From: a virus
Length of the DNA stretch: 64,000 nucleotides
IMG/VR virus record: IMGVR_UViG_3300017963_000188
Location: 294,039 to 358,038 of that record
Strand: one strand, 5' to 3'
Shown: positions 42,332-51,188 of the stretch, in pieces
Numbering within the stretch: position 1 is the first letter of the stretch
Layout: every line of letters starts with the position of its first letter
Program-made: the position numbers and the translations under genes
Notes under the pieces: generated by a model
What the model was told of the DNA's origin: nothing
What the model saw: only the letters and a program-made list of their open reading frames with translations
Database searches by the model: none

Positions 42332-43039
42332 ATGATCGAAACACTGCGTACCGGAATCAATCGGGCCAGAGGGTATTTGGATACTATAGAGGCTTATCTG
42401 AATCTCTTTGACTCAAAGACTTGGGAACAGGTCCAGAAGCAATCTGAACCAGAGCCAGAGCCAGAATCACAAAAGATGGAAGTACCTTTTGGTGAAGAGG
42501 AAGATTTTTCGCTAGGTTGGGCAAAGAGTCAAACTACTAAAGTGTGCCCTCGATGTCAGAAAGAATTTCCTCGAACTGAAGCACATTTTTATATCTCTCC
42601 AAAGGGGAGGGTGGCAAGTTATTGCCATACATGTGCTCAAACCTATCATCAGGACTATAATCTCAGTAAAAAGATGCCTGTAAAGAAGGAACCAAAGAAA
42701 AGGGGTAGGAAACCAGTTCCCAGGAAAGTGTGTCCTTCTTGCAAGAAGGAATATCCTCTGACTGAAAAGTATTTCCGTAAAAACAGTAGGTCTAAAAGTG
42801 GTTTGGGCACATATTGTAAGAAATGCTGCCAAGTCAGAGATAATGAGTATCGGGCTCGAAGAAAACAACCAAAGCAGAAGCAACCAAAGCATTCATTAGA
42901 TTGGATGATGCACAAACCTGAAAAATCATCTCCAGCATCTCCAGTATCTCCAGGTTTAGTGATTCGTAAGAATGGGAACAAACCTGAGGAATCTCAGAAA
43001 GATCAAAATGTCCATCCAGGTCTTCAGCCTATCGTGTAG
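42332..43039 (+). CDS. Protein with two Cys4 zinc-finger repeats
   Basis: 235 aa from ATG 42332 with GGAGG upstream. Two homologous units: CPRCQKEFPRTEAHFYIS then CHTC, and CPSCKKEYPLTEKYFRKN then CKKC. They are separated by a Lys/Pro-rich, AT-hook-like linker (KKEPKKRGRKPVPRK). The tail is basic. Nucleic-acid binding is likely; in other phages similar doubled CxxC units occur near HNH proteins, but no HNH is present here. Confidence 0.6.
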   Translation: MIETLRTGINRARGYLDTIEAYLNLFDSKTWEQVQKQSEPEPEPESQKMEVPFGEEEDFSLGWAKSQTTKVCPRCQKEFPRTEAHFYISPKGRVASYCHTCAQTYHQDYNLSKKMPVKKEPKKRGRKPVPRKVCPSCKKEYPLTEKYFRKNSRSKSGLGTYCKKCCQVRDNEYRARRKQPKQKQPKHSLDWMMHKPEKSSPASPVSPGLVIRKNGNKPEESQKDQNVHPGLQPIV

Positions 43040-43055
43040 TTTCTATATTTTTTAA

Positions 43056-43084
43056 TTTAAAATCTCCAAATGTCTCAGTATAGA
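43056..43084 (+). promoter_or_regulatory. Phage promoter, TTTAAA-17-TATAGA (upstream of leader RNA)
   Basis: TTTAAA at 43056-43061, 17 bp ending in CAG, TATAGA at 43079-43084. It is followed not by a gene but by a 100-bp structured region and then a second promoter of the same type. Confidence 0.65.
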
Positions 43085-43110
43085 AGAGTAGTGATGGGTT
43101 AAAGGACATA

Positions 43111-43167
43111 GAGGTCTGGAGCCTGTCGTAGTAGGAGCACTTCGGGGAGATCTGTCTAATAGACCTC
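43111..43167 (+). ncRNA. Candidate structured small RNA or leader
   Basis: GAGGTCT (43111-43117) pairs with AGACCTC (43161-43167). Between them are CGTAG (43127-43131) and ACTTCG (43139-43144), in the same order as in the Y-like units of this genome. No open frame of note. It lies between two tandem promoters upstream of the second SNF2 gene. Confidence 0.4.
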
Positions 43168-43190
43168 ATTGCATTTTCTTCATATTTTAA

Positions 43191-43219
43191 TTTAAAAAAA
43201 TACATTCCTTCAGTATATA
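43191..43219 (+). promoter_or_regulatory. Phage promoter, TTTAAA-17-TATATA
   Basis: TTTAAA at 43191-43196, 17 bp ending in CAG, TATATA at 43214-43219, AGGAGG, then the SNF2 start codon at 43237. Confidence 0.7.
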
Positions 43220-43236
43220 ATTGTAGGAGGAATGAG

Positions 43237-45441
43237 ATGGAACTCACCTATCGTAACAATCGCTTCGAGTTTGGCTGTACTTTCCATGAAAAAGAGGTTG
43301 CCCGAACTGCTGGTTTCCGGTGGGACCCCAAGAAGAAGGTGTGGTACACCGAGAGGGCAGTGGTTGCACAACGTCTCTCCAAGTATGCTGACTCTGATAC
43401 TATCAAGGAGATGGAGAATACGGACGAGCCGAAGCCCTGCCTGACCTTTGATGAGGGTCGTGAGCGGTTCGAATTCGTCTCTACTATCGAATGGAAAGAC
43501 ATTCCCAAGACTGCTGGTTTTCGGTGGGATGGGAAGGTAGCCTATCGTTGGTGGACCACTTCTCTGCCGGATGCTCGGAAGCTCAATGACTACGCTGATG
43601 ATTCTGCCAAAGCAAAAATGGCTGAGATGGAAGCTACCATCGAAGCCAGCCGTTCTGCTGATGTTGACATTGAGCTGCCTGTCCCTGAAGGGCTCAATTA
43701 TTTCCCCTTCCAGAAAGCTGGTATCCAGTTTGCCTCCAGCCGTCCCAACACTTTGATTGCTGATGAGATGGGTTTGGGTAAGACCATCCAAGCCCTGGGT
43801 GTGGTAAATACTGACCCTAGCATCAAATCTGTTCTCATCGTTTGTCCTGCTTCCTTGAAGACCAACTGGAAGCGTGAAGCTGAGAAGTGGCTGACCCGTC
43901 CCATGACTGTTGGTGTAGCCAACAGCAAGGACGGGGTGCCTGAGACTGATATCGTGGTTATCAACTATGACATCCTCAAGAAGTTTGCCCCCAAGCTGTC
44001 CAAGACTTGGGACCTGCTGGTGGCTGATGAGTGCCATTATGCAAAGAACTACAAGGCTCAAAGGTCCAAGGCTCTTTACAGCATCGAGGCAAAGCGTCGG
44101 ATCTTTCTGACTGGTACTCCGATTCTCAACCGTCCTTCAGAGCTGTTTCCTATCATCAATGCTCTGGATTCTCAGAGCTGGCCCAAGTTCTTCGCTTACG
44201 GTATGAAGTATTGTGCTGGTAAGAACACTCGGTATGGATGGGATTTCACTGGTGCTTCCAACCTGGATGACCTTCAGGAACGTCTGCGGAGCACTGTTAT
44301 GATTCGTCGGCTGAAGAGCCAGGTCCTGAAAGAGCTGCCTCCTAAGACTCGTCAAGTCATCGAGATGCCTACCAACGGTCATATCCGTTTGGTGAAGGCT
44401 GAGCAGAAGGCTGTTCTGGCTCAGGAAGAACTTCTGGCTGAGCTGAGGGTGCGTGTGGAACTGGCCAAGGCTTCTGAAGACCCTGAGGTCTACAAGAATG
44501 CTGTCCAGGAACTGAAAGATGCCTGTTCAGCTAGTTTCGAGGAAATCTCCAGGCTGCGTCATGAGACTGCTCTGGCTAAAGTGGACCTGGCTATTGACCA
44601 TCTGAAGAACATGCTGGATAGCACTGATAAGATCGTGGTCTTTGCTCATCATAAAGATGTTGTTTCTTCTCTGATGGATGGTCTGTCTGAGTTCAACCCC
44701 GTCAAGCTGACTGGTGATATGGATCAGGATGCTCGTCAAGAGAGTGTGGATCGGTTCCAGAACGATGATTCTTGCCGGATCTTCGTTGGTAGCATCTTGG
44801 CAGCCGGTGTTGGTCTGACTCTGACCGCTTCTTCTACGGTGGTTTTCATCGAGCTAGATTGGGTTCCTGCTAACATGTCTCAGGCTGAAGACCGCTGTCA
44901 TCGTATCGGTCAGACCCACAATGTGTTGGTTCAGCATCTGGTGTTGGAAGGCTCCTTGGACGCTCATCTGGCTCAGACCCTGGTGAGCAAGCAGAATGTG
45001 ATTGACCAGGCTCTGGACACCAATCATCAGAGCGACGATGTGGAAGCTGTGGATTCCATTTTGGAGGCTATCCGCAACGTACATCTGAAGAGGAAGGAAG
45101 AGGCTGAGAAGGAAGAGGGTCTCCGTCAGCAGATCAAGACTGCTGAGACGGTTGCTGCTACCAAGATGGTTCGTCAAGAAGCCATTGAGAAGCAAGCTGC
45201 ACAGCTCACTTCTCAGCAAATCAAGGCTATCCACACAGCTCTCCAGATGCTGGCTAATGTGTGTGACTTTGCTATGATGGAAGATGGCTGTGGATTCAAC
45301 AAGATTGATGCTGGTGTAGGACATTCTCTGGCTGCTCAGGAGAGTTTGACCCCTCGTCAGGCAGTGCTGGGTCGCAGCATCGTCATGAAGTACCATCGTC
45401 AAATCCCTTCCAACATCTACAAGGTAATTGTGAATGGTTAG
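43237..45441 (+). CDS. SMARCAL1-like SNF2 helicase with N-terminal DUF5710-like repeats
   Basis: 734 aa. Two N-terminal repeats (KEVARTAGFRWDPKKKVWYT and WKDIPKTAGFRWDGKVAYRW) resemble the DUF5710 module. Motif I DEMGLGKT at 176-183, motif II DECH at 264-267, motif III LTGTPILN, and motif VI AEDRCHRIGQ give a complete SNF2 ATPase of the HARP/SMARCAL1 type, linked in cells to fork reversal and strand annealing. The C-terminal 200 residues are helical. Codons are distinctly G/C-rich like the MoxR cluster, and the promoter is of the same family, suggesting strong expression. Confidence 0.9.
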   Translation: MELTYRNNRFEFGCTFHEKEVARTAGFRWDPKKKVWYTERAVVAQRLSKYADSDTIKEMENTDEPKPCLTFDEGRERFEFVSTIEWKDIPKTAGFRWDGKVAYRWWTTSLPDARKLNDYADDSAKAKMAEMEATIEASRSADVDIELPVPEGLNYFPFQKAGIQFASSRPNTLIADEMGLGKTIQALGVVNTDPSIKSVLIVCPASLKTNWKREAEKWLTRPMTVGVANSKDGVPETDIVVINYDILKKFAPKLSKTWDLLVADECHYAKNYKAQRSKALYSIEAKRRIFLTGTPILNRPSELFPIINALDSQSWPKFFAYGMKYCAGKNTRYGWDFTGASNLDDLQERLRSTVMIRRLKSQVLKELPPKTRQVIEMPTNGHIRLVKAEQKAVLAQEELLAELRVRVELAKASEDPEVYKNAVQELKDACSASFEEISRLRHETALAKVDLAIDHLKNMLDSTDKIVVFAHHKDVVSSLMDGLSEFNPVKLTGDMDQDARQESVDRFQNDDSCRIFVGSILAAGVGLTLTASSTVVFIELDWVPANMSQAEDRCHRIGQTHNVLVQHLVLEGSLDAHLAQTLVSKQNVIDQALDTNHQSDDVEAVDSILEAIRNVHLKRKEEAEKEEGLRQQIKTAETVAATKMVRQEAIEKQAAQLTSQQIKAIHTALQMLANVCDFAMMEDGCGFNKIDAGVGHSLAAQESLTPRQAVLGRSIVMKYHRQIPSNIYKVIVNG

Positions 45442-45760
45442 TTTGGAAGACCATATACCAGCTCTAAATGAGGCACTTGTTCGGTTAGACCTAGCTCTGA
45501 CTGGCAAGTGTGCTCATAACGCTATGGCTCGTACCGTCAACTTAGATCAGGCTCTCTTTGAAATCATCTATCTTAGTGATGGTGGTTACAGCAGGGTATT
45601 TTTCAGTGATGTCACAGGTCTACTGAATCTTACCAGTAATTCACGTCAAGAAGTAAAAAATCAGTGGGATATTGTCAGGTCAGAACGTGAGGTAGTAGAG
45701 AATCTTCTTAGAGGATTTTGGTTGGAACTTGATCCTGAGAAGATTTGGGAGTCGGGATGA
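45434..45760 (+). CDS. Orphan protein
   Basis: 108 aa, overlapping the SNF2 stop by 8 bases. Helical, with charged C-terminal half (SEREVVENLLRGFWLELDPE). Codon use is back to the genome norm. No family recognised. Confidence 0.5.
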   Translation: MVSLEDHIPALNEALVRLDLALTGKCAHNAMARTVNLDQALFEIIYLSDGGYSRVFFSDVTGLLNLTSNSRQEVKNQWDIVRSEREVVENLLRGFWLELDPEKIWESG

Positions 45761-45957
45761 AATGTATCGTGTGTGATAGGAAAATAAAAGCTGTGAGATG
45801 TGAGAATTGTGACGGAACAGGAGATGTTACTCCTGCTCTTAGTTGGAATAGGGTTTCCTGTCCAGATTGTAATGGTACTGGGAAATTCCGTTTTGCATTT
45901 TGCTATTATTGTTGGAAGGCTCTTCGTATTTTGGAGTCTCGAAGGAGTATACAATGA
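45757..45957 (+). CDS. DnaJ-type zinc-finger small protein
   Basis: 66 aa from ATG 45757, ATGA overlap. CIVC, CENCDGTGD, CPDCNGTGK and CYYC give four CxxC pairs with the CxxCxGxG pattern of the DnaJ central zinc domain; there is no J-domain on this protein. A separate J-domain protein is encoded near 62.5 kb. Confidence 0.65.
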   Translation: MKCIVCDRKIKAVRCENCDGTGDVTPALSWNRVSCPDCNGTGKFRFAFCYYCWKALRILESRRSIQ

Positions 45958-46538
45958 AATTGAAACATTTAGAACCAGGAATGCTTGTTGCCATTGGGTC
46001 CAGATCTTCAATGCAACTTGGAGAGCTTTCACAGGCATTGGTCTTGGGAGTTGGCTTTGGTATGAAGTATGTCAAGGGCATTCCAATGCTTGAAAAGAAT
46101 TCCAGAGAAATTCTGTTAGCAGCTCCAATCAAAGAGGATACTGAATACCCATTAATTTTGTTGGATCACATCAAAGATGAAGAAGATGATTGGGTGAAGC
46201 TAAGTCGTATCCTTGAAATGCATACGGATCTCAAAAAGTGTGGTATCGTCATAGCTTCTTATCCCATCATATCGGTTCAAATGCCGTGGCTACGATGGAT
46301 GAAAGAAAAGCCAAAGATATTGAAGGACCGAGAACGTGAGCAAAAGGATGCTCTCAAAACCAATGCAGAGAACAAGAAAAGGTATGATGAGGTGCAAGAG
46401 CAATTGTTCAATTTAGGTGTCGATCTGGATGCTCCCGTATCTCATTCAAAACGGTTTACTGTTTCTTTATCTCTAGATCAAGCAGAGAAAGTTCTATATA
46501 TAATTGATAACCTCAAATCCAGGGTATCCTTAAACTAG
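45954..46538 (+). CDS. Orphan protein
   Basis: 194 aa from ATG 45954 with AGGAG upstream, ATGA overlap. The N-terminal part is globular (PGMLVAIGSRSSMQLG); residues about 120-165 are a basic coiled coil (KDREREQKDALKTNAENKKR). No family recognised. Confidence 0.5.
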   Translation: MKLKHLEPGMLVAIGSRSSMQLGELSQALVLGVGFGMKYVKGIPMLEKNSREILLAAPIKEDTEYPLILLDHIKDEEDDWVKLSRILEMHTDLKKCGIVIASYPIISVQMPWLRWMKEKPKILKDREREQKDALKTNAENKKRYDEVQEQLFNLGVDLDAPVSHSKRFTVSLSLDQAEKVLYIIDNLKSRVSLN

Positions 46539-46548
46539 GAGGTGTGAA

Positions 46549-47316
46549 ATGGAACTTATCATGGATCGGAAAAATAAAGATGTGGTTCTGTACCAAGGAG
46601 ATAAAGAGTTTTCCTTCCAGATCAATGATCAGGAATCAGCTTTGGGTGCTATTGGCTCTCTTGCTTGCACTTTAGAAGAGGGGGACAGGATAGAAAAGAC
46701 TCATATTGTCCGTAAGGATGGGACAATCAAGCCTCGACTTGTCACTTTTCCTTTCAATGTGTGTAACCCAGAAACCATTGATGCAAGGATTCTATATGAT
46801 CCTGAAGAGGCTGAGAGGCTGAGGTGGGAAGTTGTTAGTCATATCAGGGATGTGATTCGACCTCAGTATGAAAAAGCCTGGGAAGATTTTATGGCTGTCG
46901 AAATCGGTCATTATCAAGTACCAGATGGTACAAATCCCTATAAGTATCAGACCTACTATAGGGTTGAATATGACGATGGTAGCAAAGGGGGCATTTCTTG
47001 GAGGTGGATTAAGAAACGTCCTCGAACAATGCTCAATGAAGAGATTTGCAAAGCATACGTTGATATACAAGATCTTCTAGATCAGTGGCATTCCCATCTC
47101 TACAATTACAATGAAATTGTTAACAGAGCAATTCAGAATGCGATGCCTCATAGATATTGGGAAAAGAGGGATGCTCTTAATGAGCATATGATTGTGTTTG
47201 AGATGAATGGTCGGAAATATTTGTATCTTTGGTCTCGGAAAGGTGGTCTTCCAACTAAGTTCCATTACCCAGGACCGTGGGATGAAGCTGAGGTAGTGGA
47301 AACTGTTACCTTCTAA
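46549..47316 (+). CDS. Orphan protein
   Basis: 255 aa, AGGAGG upstream. Mixed alpha/beta with RVEYDDGSKGGISWRWIKKR in the middle and a beta-rich C terminus (IVFEMNGRKYLYLWSRKGG). It is convergent with a minus-strand membrane protein, overlapping by 4 bases. No family recognised. Confidence 0.5.
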   Translation: MELIMDRKNKDVVLYQGDKEFSFQINDQESALGAIGSLACTLEEGDRIEKTHIVRKDGTIKPRLVTFPFNVCNPETIDARILYDPEEAERLRWEVVSHIRDVIRPQYEKAWEDFMAVEIGHYQVPDGTNPYKYQTYYRVEYDDGSKGGISWRWIKKRPRTMLNEEICKAYVDIQDLLDQWHSHLYNYNEIVNRAIQNAMPHRYWEKRDALNEHMIVFEMNGRKYLYLWSRKGGLPTKFHYPGPWDEAEVVETVTF

Positions 47317-47690
47317 TCTCTCTGATCAGGTGGTGGTTGCACATTACTTGCTGGGGCTGCTGAGGCTTGAGATCCATTTCCATCAGGTAGCATACTTGAT
47401 AGACCTGTCTTTATTTTCTCTAAGCTGTTACTAGCAAATTTACTAGTGCTGTTGAACAGACCAAAGCTAGCAGCATTAGCTATTGTGAAGTAACACCACC
47501 GCTCAAAAATCTCGATGATTGTTTTGGGGTCTATAACAGCCTTACCTGTTTCGGCCCCTTTCATTACGATATCAAAAGCATCGTAAGCTAGGTATGTGAC
47601 CACAATTTGGATTCCGACCGCAATCAGGAATTTGCGAGTCAAAAATCCCAGGAAAAAACTTCTCCAGGAAAAATCACCGTTCTGATACAT
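47313..47690 (-). CDS. Minus-strand membrane protein (holin-like features)
   Basis: 125 aa from the ATG ending at 47690, which has GGAGG five bases upstream; a start at 47717 would bypass this site. Hydrophobic segments at about 19-38 (FLIAVGIQIVVTYLAYDAF) and about 66-82 suggest one or two membrane helices, with a Ser/Ala/Pro-rich polar tail. It is one of only five minus-strand genes here. Holin function is only a guess. Confidence 0.5.
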   Translation of the reverse strand: MYQNGDFSWRSFFLGFLTRKFLIAVGIQIVVTYLAYDAFDIVMKGAETGKAVIDPKTIIEIFERWCYFTIANAASFGLFNSTSKFASNSLEKIKTGLSSMLPDGNGSQASAAPASNVQPPPDQRD

Positions 47691-47740
47691 GTTGTCCTCC
47701 ACATAAAAGTTGTTCATTAAGGGCTGTTACAAATAGAAAA

Positions 47741-47769
47741 TTTAAAAATTCAGATTTCTTCAGTATAGA
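47741..47769 (+). promoter_or_regulatory. Phage promoter, TTTAAA-17-TATAGA
   Basis: TTTAAA at 47741-47746, 17 bp ending in CAG, TATAGA at 47764-47769, AGGAGG at 47774-47779, start codon at 47787. Confidence 0.7.
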
Positions 47770-47786
47770 AATATAGGAGGTGTGTT

Positions 47787-48272
47787 ATGATTTCATTAAA
47801 GGAGTGTAGTATGTTCAGTGAGCCATTGGAGGAAATAAGTGCTCTTCGAGCCCGTCTAGGAAGGGACCGATTCACTTATGATGAATGGTGTCCAGTCCTT
47901 GCTGATGTTCTCCCAGAAGGAGCTTTTTTCATCTACACGATGCCCAGAGATCAGTTCCTTAGCTGGGAATCTGGTGAAGAAGGAACAAGGACTCCAACAG
48001 ATTGGACTCGATTTGGGATGAGGAAGGGATGCTGGGTCGTAATTGGGACCCCTCTTACCCAATGTCTGTTGTACGACAATGCTGAAATGGAAGTTGTTGT
48101 AAAAGGATCTTGGGATGAGGTGGTTCGGATTGCAGATGAACTTCACGTTCCAGGAGACGAGTCTAAGCACATCAAAAGGGACAGTGAGGGTAACATCACC
48201 AACCCTGAGGTTTTGTTCCAATCAGAGCCATCTCAGGACGATTTACCATCATTTTTGAAGGTGGTTTCTTAG
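47787..48272 (+). CDS. Orphan protein
   Basis: 161 aa, AGGAGG upstream and a clear promoter. Globular and acidic (ISALRARLGRDRFTYDEWCP). Its 3' end overlaps a convergent gene by 4 bases. No family recognised. Confidence 0.55.
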   Translation: MISLKECSMFSEPLEEISALRARLGRDRFTYDEWCPVLADVLPEGAFFIYTMPRDQFLSWESGEEGTRTPTDWTRFGMRKGCWVVIGTPLTQCLLYDNAEMEVVVKGSWDEVVRIADELHVPGDESKHIKRDSEGNITNPEVLFQSEPSQDDLPSFLKVVS

Positions 48273-48760
48273 CCTTGTTGTCTTTTTTGACGTTCCAGTG
48301 GGGCTCGTTCCTCTAACTGGAAGAGCTGAGAGAAGGCAAGAAGAAGTTGGTTGATTTCATAATAGAGACGATCTACTCTTTGTTCGATGTCTGGATTGGG
48401 CATCTCAACGTCTTTATAGAGATCTTTTTCAAAGATACCATTGACAGCGTTGATATACTCACCAACTTCACCAAGGATTTCTTTATAGGATCGTGCTGAT
48501 ACGATTCGTGACTTGGCCAGCTTTGCAGCTTCTTCAACAACCACAAACTGTTTGTAGAGCTTCTTGATCTTGTCTACAATCTTCTTAACAGGCTGTTTAA
48601 TTGGTGCTGGCAACTCACCTTCATCCAATTCTTTGGTCACAAGGTTATGGCTTTCTTCCATAAGTTCAGTGACCTCTTTCCATGGTCCTTCAAAGTCTTT
48701 TTCGGCACCCATGATTTTATTGGACAGGACTCTTAAAGATCGTGCAGTCTTTGATTTCAT
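48269..48760 (-). CDS. Minus-strand helical protein
   Basis: 163 aa. Almost entirely helical, with KKIVDKIKKLYKQFVVVEEA and a long C-terminal helix. The start KSKTARSLRVLSNKIMG has the basic amphipathic look of several other N termini in this genome. No family recognised. Confidence 0.55.
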   Translation of the reverse strand: MKSKTARSLRVLSNKIMGAEKDFEGPWKEVTELMEESHNLVTKELDEGELPAPIKQPVKKIVDKIKKLYKQFVVVEEAAKLAKSRIVSARSYKEILGEVGEYINAVNGIFEKDLYKDVEMPNPDIEQRVDRLYYEINQLLLAFSQLFQLEERAPLERQKRQQG

Positions 48761-48838
48761 TTCAAAACCCCTTATCTATAAATATAGAACCTACATAAAA
48801 AGATATTTATCAAAGTATTATTGTTCAGGAGGATAGGC

Positions 48839-49450
48839 ATGCTCAAAAAGGTCAAAAAATGGTTTGTGGGTGAGAAAAAGGACCAAAAACCAGAGGTCAT
48901 TCAAGAAAATTCAGGACCAAATTTCAAGAGTATGTTGTCCATTGACCAATTGACTGGTCGAGAGGTTTTTACCAAGGTTGAGGTATCAAATGTTCCCTTT
49001 CCAGAGACAGTGAGAGAACTTCCACCTCTCACCTGTGATAGATGTGGTCATGAAATAAAAGACCTGGGGTATGAACATAATAAATGCAAATGGTGTGAAA
49101 AGAACTCGGTTTCTACTCATATCTCCAAACGTATGTTGAAACGTTTAAAGAGATGCGAATTCCTGGATGAAATATCACCTACTGATATGGCTGTGTACCG
49201 ACATATCATGCAAACAGATGATCCTTTTGCAGATGATAAGTTCCCCAAAGCGGTATGGAATGCTCTGTATCATCGTATAGATGAAATTGGGGACCCTTGT
49301 GTAGACAATTTGCGTCTTTGTGATAAAGATGATAAGCTGCAACGTCTTTTCTTCAGAATTGCTCAAGAAGATGGGTGTTGTGGTTCAGAAACTTTTGAGT
49401 TTGAATATCGAGGAAAAACATACCTGTTAGGGTTTAACTACGGACATTGA
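48839..49450 (+). CDS. Zinc-ribbon orphan protein
   Basis: 203 aa from ATG 48839 with AGGAGG upstream. Residues about 68-90 contain CDRCGHEIKDLGYEHNKCKW then C, a CxxC...CxxC zinc ribbon. The C-terminal part ends CCGSETFEFEYRGKTYLLGF. No family recognised. Confidence 0.55.
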   Translation: MLKKVKKWFVGEKKDQKPEVIQENSGPNFKSMLSIDQLTGREVFTKVEVSNVPFPETVRELPPLTCDRCGHEIKDLGYEHNKCKWCEKNSVSTHISKRMLKRLKRCEFLDEISPTDMAVYRHIMQTDDPFADDKFPKAVWNALYHRIDEIGDPCVDNLRLCDKDDKLQRLFFRIAQEDGCCGSETFEFEYRGKTYLLGFNYGH

Positions 49451-49451
49451 T

Positions 49452-49910
49452 ATGGCAACAAAAATTAAAAATCCATTACTCACCAAAGAGAGAAAATTAC
49501 CTAAATCTGATAGAGCCACTATAAGACGTATGGCTAGATACGGTATATCTCATTGGTCAAATCTGGCAATACCTATTGTCAAGAAGAACCTAGAAACTCT
49601 TGGGATTGGGGGTGAGGGCTTCTGTGACCTTATTCCAAAAAAGAGACTACCTTTTGGAGATGGATGTGTCTTAGGATGTGTGGTCCAAGAGGGTGTGGAA
49701 GTAGCCAAGATAACTTCTGTGTTCTTTTTTCAAAAAGGTCAAGCCACAGCATGGGTAGAATGTTTCTTCAAGGGTCAGTCAGTGGACCAGAAGAAATTTA
49801 TCTTGATGTCTCCGATTCAATTTGAAAGTGAGATACAAGGCATGGCTCGTGCTTTGCAGATTAGTTTGGATATGGATCGTGAAAAACAACAGGAGGAGAG
49901 AGTTGGTTGA
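49452..49910 (+). CDS. Orphan protein
   Basis: 152 aa, directly after the previous stop. Basic N terminus (KIKNPLLTKERKLPKSDRAT), then a mixed domain. Overlaps the next gene by 8 bases. No family recognised. Confidence 0.5.
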   Translation: MATKIKNPLLTKERKLPKSDRATIRRMARYGISHWSNLAIPIVKKNLETLGIGGEGFCDLIPKKRLPFGDGCVLGCVVQEGVEVAKITSVFFFQKGQATAWVECFFKGQSVDQKKFILMSPIQFESEIQGMARALQISLDMDREKQQEERVG

Positions 49911-50229
49911 GAACTTTTATGACATGTTAGATTGGGAGCCGGGAGAATACGAAATCATAGTGAAGGGTGGGAAGAGAATAAAAGTGTCGGGGGAAATTTG
50001 GGAATCCTGGGGGGTGCATTGGGAAGAATCAGAAGACACACATCGGCTTACCTATATCCCTAATGGACGTATGGTTGGTATTGAAAATGAGAACATATAT
50101 TTTAATTGTGAAAAAGATAAACTCAAAGAATTAGCTACCCGTCTTAACCCATACCTCAAGGGTGGGAAAATACCTTCCAATCCTAGACCTATGAAAAAAG
50201 CGATCCGAGACTTCTATAACTCTCTATAA
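49903..50229 (+). CDS. Orphan protein with TTG start
   Basis: 108 aa. TTG at 49903 has AGGAGG (49891-49896) at ideal distance and couples to the previous stop; the ATG at 49924 lacks such a site, and an earlier ATG lies deep in the upstream gene. Contains GEYEIIVKGGKRIKVSGEIW. No family recognised. Confidence 0.5.
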   Translation: MVENFYDMLDWEPGEYEIIVKGGKRIKVSGEIWESWGVHWEESEDTHRLTYIPNGRMVGIENENIYFNCEKDKLKELATRLNPYLKGGKIPSNPRPMKKAIRDFYNSL

Positions 50230-50281
50230 TTCATTTATATAGATCAGATATAGAGGATTTGAAACATATAGGAGTCTAAAA

Positions 50282-50806
50282 ATGGACCTGAGACAAATAA
50301 CTGAACGTGTAGCAAAGAGGGCTTCAAAGAAATCCAACCGTTTCGAAGCTGGTGGAGCCCCTGAGTTTGAAAAATACATGTCTGAAAATCATCTGATGTC
50401 TGACCAAGAACCTATTGAAGCTTGGATTCCATCAGAAGATCATTTGGATGACAAGGTTTGGGTAGCTATTGTATGGTATGGCTATCCTTCAGCTCATTCT
50501 ATGTCCCTTTCAGATCGACATCCTGATGCAGCTCTTCAAGATGCTGTAGAAGGCATTGAGGATTTCTACAGGGAAGAAATGGAAGAAGCTGAGCGTGAAT
50601 GGTACAAGGATGAGACTGGTCGTGACTTAGATCAGGATTATGCTGAAGATGAAGTTGACGAAGATGTTGCTCAAGAAGCATATGGTGTGGCTCACGAGTT
50701 GATCGATGGACATTATTACACCATGACTAAACGTGAGTTTGCCGAATTAGCTCCAAAATTTCCTGAATATTTGGAAGCTGAGCTTCCTGAGCCAGAAGAA
50801 GACTAG
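50282..50806 (+). CDS. Acidic protein with basic amphipathic N terminus
   Basis: 174 aa, AGGAG upstream. It starts DLRQITERVAKRASKKSNRF, a basic helix shared in style with other small proteins here; the rest is strongly acidic (DQDYAEDEVDEDVAQEAYG). The contrast suggests a targeting or cleaved N terminus on an acidic body. No family recognised. Confidence 0.55.
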   Translation: MDLRQITERVAKRASKKSNRFEAGGAPEFEKYMSENHLMSDQEPIEAWIPSEDHLDDKVWVAIVWYGYPSAHSMSLSDRHPDAALQDAVEGIEDFYREEMEEAEREWYKDETGRDLDQDYAEDEVDEDVAQEAYGVAHELIDGHYYTMTKREFAELAPKFPEYLEAELPEPEED

Positions 50807-51051
50807 TTGGTCCAGACCTTTGTACCAAGATACTGTAGCATCACAGCTATGGTGGGTACTATCACAGACCTTCCACAACAAGAGCACTTCATACCAACGT
50901 AGCTCAAAGGGCTTGTGCTACGGTTGTGTACTGTGCAAAGATTCCAATCTGTCACCCCACATTTAGGGCAATCCAATTGAAAGATATCGTGTTGGATGTC
51001 TGCGATTGATTCTACTTGGGAGATTTTAAGATTTTCCCTTGTTAGATCCAT
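50803..51051 (-). CDS. Minus-strand zinc-ribbon protein
   Basis: 82 aa, AGGAG eight bases before the ATG on the minus strand. CPKCGVTDWNLC and CSCCGRSVIV form a four-cysteine ribbon. Convergent with the preceding plus-strand gene (4-base overlap). No family recognised. Confidence 0.55.
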   Translation of the reverse strand: MDLTRENLKISQVESIADIQHDIFQLDCPKCGVTDWNLCTVHNRSTSPLSYVGMKCSCCGRSVIVPTIAVMLQYLGTKVWTN

Positions 51052-51188
51052 TGAGGTTTCTCCTTACGTGATATGTCCATCTATACAGCACCACAAAAGG
51101 TTTAGGTAAATCTTGATTTTCTGACATTTCTGCATAGAATCAATTAACAGTTTGTAATTGAGATTCCCTGAATTATAAGGAGGTTGCA

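Noticed and set aside
43210-44061. Minus-strand frame of 283 aa, and a similar one at 44854-45507
   Set aside because: Antisense shadows of the SNF2 gene, which has all its helicase motifs on the plus strand.
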